Positions 5,814 to 9,076 of a DNA stretch of 9,076 nucleotides are shown piece after piece. The stretch's first letter is position 1. Each line of letters starts with the position of its first letter. Location of the stretch: positions 1 to 9,076 of the forward strand of contig CAMKMR010000055.1 in NCBI GenBank assembly GCA_946413945.1, read 5' to 3'. The translations under genes were made by a program, and so were the position numbers. This DNA is from an uncultured Lachnospiraceae bacterium. Lineage in GTDB: Bacteria; Bacillota; Clostridia; Lachnospirales; Lachnospiraceae. Under the pieces are notes generated by a model. It was not told the origin of the DNA. It did not search any database and saw nothing but the letters and a program-made list of their open reading frames with translations.

Positions 5814-7055
5814 ATGGCATCTAAAAATGATAATGAAAATTTTGATAATGTAATAAGATTAACTGGAAATGAAGAGCTTGCAGCTAAAAACAGACGGCGC
5901 AGGCTTGAAAAGAGCAGAAATAAAACAAGGATGATAATTGGAAGTCTTGTGGTCGTAGTGCTTCTTATTTCAGTCTATTTTGTCTATTCAAGATTAAGGC
6001 AGTTTAAGGGCTATAAGACAATAAGTTCTGCGACTATTGTTTATGAGACAGATGCAAATTATATACAGTTTGGAGGAAATCTCCTTAAATTCACTACGGA
6101 TGGGGCATCCTATATCGATGAAGAAGGAAATACTGTATGGACAGCAGGTATAGATGCTAAGAATCCGATTGCAGAAAGTAATGGGAGATATGCAGTTGTA
6201 GCTGATAAGGGTGGCAATAATGTTTATGTATTTAACACCGGAGGTTTAGTGCGCCAGGTTACAATGAAGTATAAGATAACAGATATTGATGTTGCCTCTC
6301 AGGGGGCATTTACAGCTGTTCTTGAAAGTGACGAAACAAACTATATCAATATGTACAGTTCAAGCGGACAGGCTATTTATGAGATGAGAACTTCCATCAA
6401 TAAGAGTGGTTATCCTTTGGATATCTCTATTTCTGACGATGGCCAGAAGCTTTTTACCAGTTATTTTTATATGAATGGTATAAATACCAATATAAAACTT
6501 ACGGCCTATAATTTTGGGGAAGTTGGTCAGAATGCCAATGCAGACAGAATGGTAGGTGGGTTTACTTATGAGTCAGAATTATTTCCAAAGGTTGAGTTTG
6601 TAACAAATGATATCATTGCTGCATTTTCAGATAAGGAAATAGTTTTCTATGATATGAAAGAGAAACCTTCTGAAAGAGCTAAAGTAAAATATAAAAATGA
6701 TGTTCAGAGTATTTTTTATAACAGTAATTATGTGGGCACAGTAGAGAAGAATAATACAGCCACTGCTTCATCATCCGCTTATTATACTATGAGACTTTAT
6801 GATCTTAATGGAAATGAGAAATTCGAATATCCATTTGATCTTAATTATGAAAAGATTTATGCCTCAGATGATGAGATCATATTTACAGGAGATAATCAGT
6901 GCCTCATAGTTACAAATAAGGGAAGAACAAAGTTCAGATATTCATTTGACAGCAGAGTTAAGAATATGATCCCTTCAACAGGAAAAAATAAGTACGTGGT
7001 AACATTTGAAGATAGAACAGAAACTATAGAACTTACATCTAAAGACGAACATTAG
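5814..7055 (+). CDS. DUF5711-like membrane-anchored beta-propeller protein
   Basis: The 413-residue product has a basic cytoplasmic N-terminus (NRRRRLEKSRNKTR, 26-39), one membrane segment (about 40-58), and a large domain that should face outside by the positive-inside rule. The outer domain is built of repeated short beta-strand units with turn motifs such as YIDEEGNTVW (100-109), VYVFNTGG (137-144), INMYSSSGQ (178-186), RLYDLNGNEKF (327-337) and IVTNKGRTKF (365-374). This pattern is typical of WD40/PQQ-like propellers. It matches my recollection of the DUF5711 family of Clostridia, whose function is not known to me. GGAAGG (5797-5802) lies 11 bases before the ATG. It sits between the coiled-coil membrane gene and a CvpA-family gene, with gaps of 18 and 10 bp, so cotranscription is very likely. 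There are no enzyme motifs; binding to an envelope component is a guess. Confidence 0.85.
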   Translation: MASKNDNENFDNVIRLTGNEELAAKNRRRRLEKSRNKTRMIIGSLVVVVLLISVYFVYSRLRQFKGYKTISSATIVYETDANYIQFGGNLLKFTTDGASYIDEEGNTVWTAGIDAKNPIAESNGRYAVVADKGGNNVYVFNTGGLVRQVTMKYKITDIDVASQGAFTAVLESDETNYINMYSSSGQAIYEMRTSINKSGYPLDISISDDGQKLFTSYFYMNGINTNIKLTAYNFGEVGQNANADRMVGGFTYESELFPKVEFVTNDIIAAFSDKEIVFYDMKEKPSERAKVKYKNDVQSIFYNSNYVGTVEKNNTATASSSAYYTMRLYDLNGNEKFEYPFDLNYEKIYASDDEIIFTGDNQCLIVTNKGRTKFRYSFDSRVKNMIPSTGKNKYVVTFEDRTETIELTSKDEH

Positions 7056-7065
7056 GAGAAAAATT

Positions 7066-7842
7066 ATGCTGCTGACAATTATTGTATCACTTGTAATAAT
7101 TGCTGCTGCTCTTATAGGAATGAAAAAAGGGCTTTTCCGTGCAGTTGTAGGAACATTAGCTACGGTTATAGCCCTTGTTCTTTGTTATACTTTAACACCC
7201 TATACCAGCCGCTTTATAATTGATAACACACAATTAGACGACTATATTGAAGAAAAAACTTATAAGAGCATAGAAAGCACTGTTCAAAATAAACTTAAAA
7301 ACGAACTTAAAGGTATGGGTCTTACCGGGGTTTCTGATGAAGATATGAAGCAAAAGACCAAAGAATTAATGGAAAATGATCCTGAAAGAAATGACAAGAT
7401 CAGTCTTATAAGGGAGCTGAATGCGCCTAAATTTATAAGAAATGCTCTTTTAGAGAATGATAATAGTGAGATTTATGAAAAATTAGGGGTAAATAATGTT
7501 TATCGCTACATTGCAAAAAGTGTAGCATTAATGATAGTTAATGCTGTAGCACTTATCGTTACATTTGTTGTTATAAGGATACTGCTTATAATATTTACAG
7601 TGATACTTAATTCGAGCTTAAAAAGTATCAAGCTCGTGGCTTTTGTTGATAAGCTTGGGGGATTTGCGGCAGGTCTTATAATAGGGGTACTTATAGCCTG
7701 GGTTATCATGGGCTGCGCCGCACTTGTGATGGGAGCTGAATATGATAAGCTGATAGAAGAAAACCAGATCCTTATGATACTTGCCAAAAAAGAGGTATTT
7801 ACCAATATGGTCGCAAATATCACTGATGTGATATTTAAATAA
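7066..7842 (+). CDS. CvpA-family membrane protein
   Basis: The product has four membrane segments (about 2-19, 24-44, 149-181 and 197-222). The glycine-rich start (IGMKKGLFRAVVG, 17-29) and the VDKLGGFAAGLIIGVLIAW stretch (194-212) are typical of the CvpA (colicin V production) family. CvpA proteins are usually about 160-180 residues; this one has 258 because of a charged 90-100-residue region (about 54-147) between the second and third membrane segments. In E. coli CvpA is linked to colicin V export and envelope stress; its role in Firmicutes is unclear. The AGGAG site (7054-7058) overlaps the stop codon of the preceding propeller gene, and the ATG follows seven bases later, so translation may be coupled. 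No terminator is visible after the gene, and a new promoter lies directly downstream. Confidence 0.85.
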   Translation: MLLTIIVSLVIIAAALIGMKKGLFRAVVGTLATVIALVLCYTLTPYTSRFIIDNTQLDDYIEEKTYKSIESTVQNKLKNELKGMGLTGVSDEDMKQKTKELMENDPERNDKISLIRELNAPKFIRNALLENDNSEIYEKLGVNNVYRYIAKSVALMIVNAVALIVTFVVIRILLIIFTVILNSSLKSIKLVAFVDKLGGFAAGLIIGVLIAWVIMGCAALVMGAEYDKLIEENQILMILAKKEVFTNMVANITDVIFK

Positions 7843-7860
7843 ATCTTAATCTGGCTTCTA

Positions 7861-7889
7861 TTGACTATATTTTTGTAAAAGAGTAAAAT
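7861..7889 (+). promoter_or_regulatory. Sigma-A promoter for murT
   Basis: TTGACT (7861-7866), a 17-bp spacer and TAAAAT (7884-7889) give a near-consensus housekeeping promoter 40 bp upstream of the murT start codon. The expected start near 7896 leaves a leader of about 33 bases containing the GGAGG ribosome site. murT can therefore be expressed apart from the three genes upstream, although no terminator separates them. Confidence 0.75.
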
Positions 7890-7928
7890 CGTACCGTTTA
7901 AAGTCGAAGATTTATGGAGGAATAAATT

Positions 7929-9076
7929 TTGAGATTCTATATAGCTTTAGTTGTAGCAAAATGTGCCAGGCTTGGCATAAAAATATTTGGAAAGACCCTT
8001 CATCTTAATGGCAGCCATTATCCTGGAAATCTTGCAAGAAGGATCTGTCCTGACTTTTATAAGAAGATAGCAAAGCCACAAACAATTATTGCAGTAACCG
8101 GAACAAATGGAAAGACTACAACATGTAATCTTATCATTGATGTGCTTGAAAAAAATGGGATGAAAGTACTTAGTAATAAGGCTGGATCTAATACTATAGG
8201 CGGTATCACAACTACATTTTTAAGTGGTGTTACTCTTTTTAACAAGTCAAAATATAAGATGTGTGTATTAGAAGTAGATGAGAGAAGTTCACCTCTTATT
8301 TATCCTTATGTAAAGCCTGATTACCTTGTTGTTACAAATCTCTTCAGAGATTCACTTAAGAGAAATGCTCATTCAGAGTTTATTTTTGACATCATTAACA
8401 ACTCGCTCTCTGATGATACTGTGCTTATTTTAAATGCTGATGATCTTATCAGTAACAGAATGAAAAACGACAGTCCAAATAAGAAGGTTTTCTTTGGTAT
8501 AGACAGACTGCCTTCGGATAGGGAAGAGTCAGTAAATATCGTAAATGATGCTCGTATCTGTCCGAACTGCTATACAAAGTTAAAATATGAATTTGTAAGA
8601 TATCATCATATAGGTAAGGCTTACTGTCCTCACTGCGGCTATAAGTCTCCTTTGGCAGATTATCTTATCACTAAAAAAGATGATGAAAAGGGAATTATCA
8701 GCATAAGAGATAATAAGGGAAATATTAGTGATTACGCTATGGTATCGGATAGTGTTTTCAATGCCTATAATGAAGTGGCAGCAGTAGCCCTTCTTTCTGA
8801 GATAGGCATGGATATGGAAAAGGTGAGAAAGACCTTTAAAAAGCTTGAAATTGCAAAGAGCAGATATGTAAGTGAAAATGTAAATGGAGTTAATATCATT
8901 GATATCATGGCAAAGGGACAAAACCCTGTTGCTTGTTCGATCGTATTTGATTATGTTAAAAATGTAGCTGGTGAGAAGGAAGTCTGCCTTCTTATCGAAG
9001 ATTTCCATGATAATCTTGAATCATCAGAAAACATAGCCTGGTTCTATGATTGTGATTTTGAATTTTTAAATGATCC
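7929..9076 (+). CDS. murT: Mur ligase-like subunit MurT of lipid II isoglutaminyl synthase (3' end cut off)
   Basis: With GatD, MurT amidates the alpha-carboxyl of the D-glutamate at position 2 of the lipid II stem peptide at the inner face of the membrane, using ATP and glutamine. The start is a TTG at 7929: GGAGG (7916-7920) lies eight bases before it. The 382 visible codons are open to the window edge. Motifs: Mur ligase P-loop T57-GTNGKTT-64; YVVTN-type strand (LVVTNLFRD, about 134-142); an inserted four-cysteine zinc ribbon C211-PNC and C233-PHC, characteristic of MurT; and the C-terminal MurT_C (DUF1727-type) region with KGQNPVACS and WFYDCDFE. The aspartate of that last motif (D374 or D376) is probably the one contributing to GatD's active site. 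The usual NPAG is NPVA here. Roughly 50-80 residues should be missing at the C-terminus, and gatD is expected next. Confidence 0.93.
   Translation, partial: MRFYIALVVAKCARLGIKIFGKTLHLNGSHYPGNLARRICPDFYKKIAKPQTIIAVTGTNGKTTTCNLIIDVLEKNGMKVLSNKAGSNTIGGITTTFLSGVTLFNKSKYKMCVLEVDERSSPLIYPYVKPDYLVVTNLFRDSLKRNAHSEFIFDIINNSLSDDTVLILNADDLISNRMKNDSPNKKVFFGIDRLPSDREESVNIVNDARICPNCYTKLKYEFVRYHHIGKAYCPHCGYKSPLADYLITKKDDEKGIISIRDNKGNISDYAMVSDSVFNAYNEVAAVALLSEIGMDMEKVRKTFKKLEIAKSRYVSENVNGVNIIDIMAKGQNPVACSIVFDYVKNVAGEKEVCLLIEDFHDNLESSENIAWFYDCDFEFLND

Noticed and set aside
7506..7823. 105-codon minus-strand frame
   Set aside because: Antisense shadow of the CvpA-family gene with no ribosome site.
8057..9008. 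Minus-strand frames of 62 and 142 codons
   Set aside because: They overlap the uninterrupted murT frame with its P-loop and zinc ribbon, which is the real gene.

Overview
The window looks like chromosomal DNA from a low-GC, AT-rich Firmicute, most likely a Clostridia/Lachnospiraceae relative (Butyrivibrio/Roseburia-type). This is inferred from AGA/ATA-rich codon use, strong GGAGG ribosome sites, a T-box leader in front of a type-2 LeuA, and a DUF5711-like + CvpA + MurT neighbourhood. No mobile element, CRISPR array, tRNA or rRNA was seen. Gene content is mostly housekeeping, with one poorly characterised envelope block.

Layout. (1) Positions 1-796, minus strand: uracil-DNA glycosylase (ung), followed after 15 bp by the start of a histidine-phosphatase/phosphoglycerate-mutase-like gene that runs off the left edge. 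(2) 797-1035: a 239-bp divergent promoter region with a candidate promoter on each strand, a perfect 16-bp palindrome beside the ung -10 and an 11-bp direct repeat. (3) 1036-2457, plus strand: a diguanylate cyclase with an N-terminal sensor region, a GAF-like domain and an intact GGDEF motif but no RxxD inhibitory site. (4) 2458-2910: a promoter and a complete leucine T-box leader (stem I with CUC specifier, pseudoknot, stem III, antiterminator and terminator) controlling (5) leuA, 2-isopropylmalate synthase, 2911-4581, which ends at a hairpin terminator. (6) 4668-7842: three tightly packed plus-strand genes that look like one transcription unit: an unknown coiled-coil/two-TM/coiled-coil protein, a single-pass membrane protein with a probable extracytoplasmic beta-propeller (DUF5711-like), and a CvpA-family membrane protein with an enlarged outer loop. 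(7) From 7861: a good sigma-A promoter and a TTG-started murT (Mur ligase half of the lipid II isoglutaminyl synthase), cut by the right edge; its partner gatD is expected just beyond.

How they fit together. ung serves DNA repair. leuA is controlled by charging of leucyl-tRNA, and its enzyme is probably also leucine-inhibited. The diguanylate cyclase makes c-di-GMP in response to an unknown signal. The right half is an envelope block: three membrane proteins of unclear function directly upstream of the peptidoglycan-amidating MurT. That block, especially the 375-residue coiled-coil membrane protein, is the least described part of the window. I found no clearly novel defence or mobile system.
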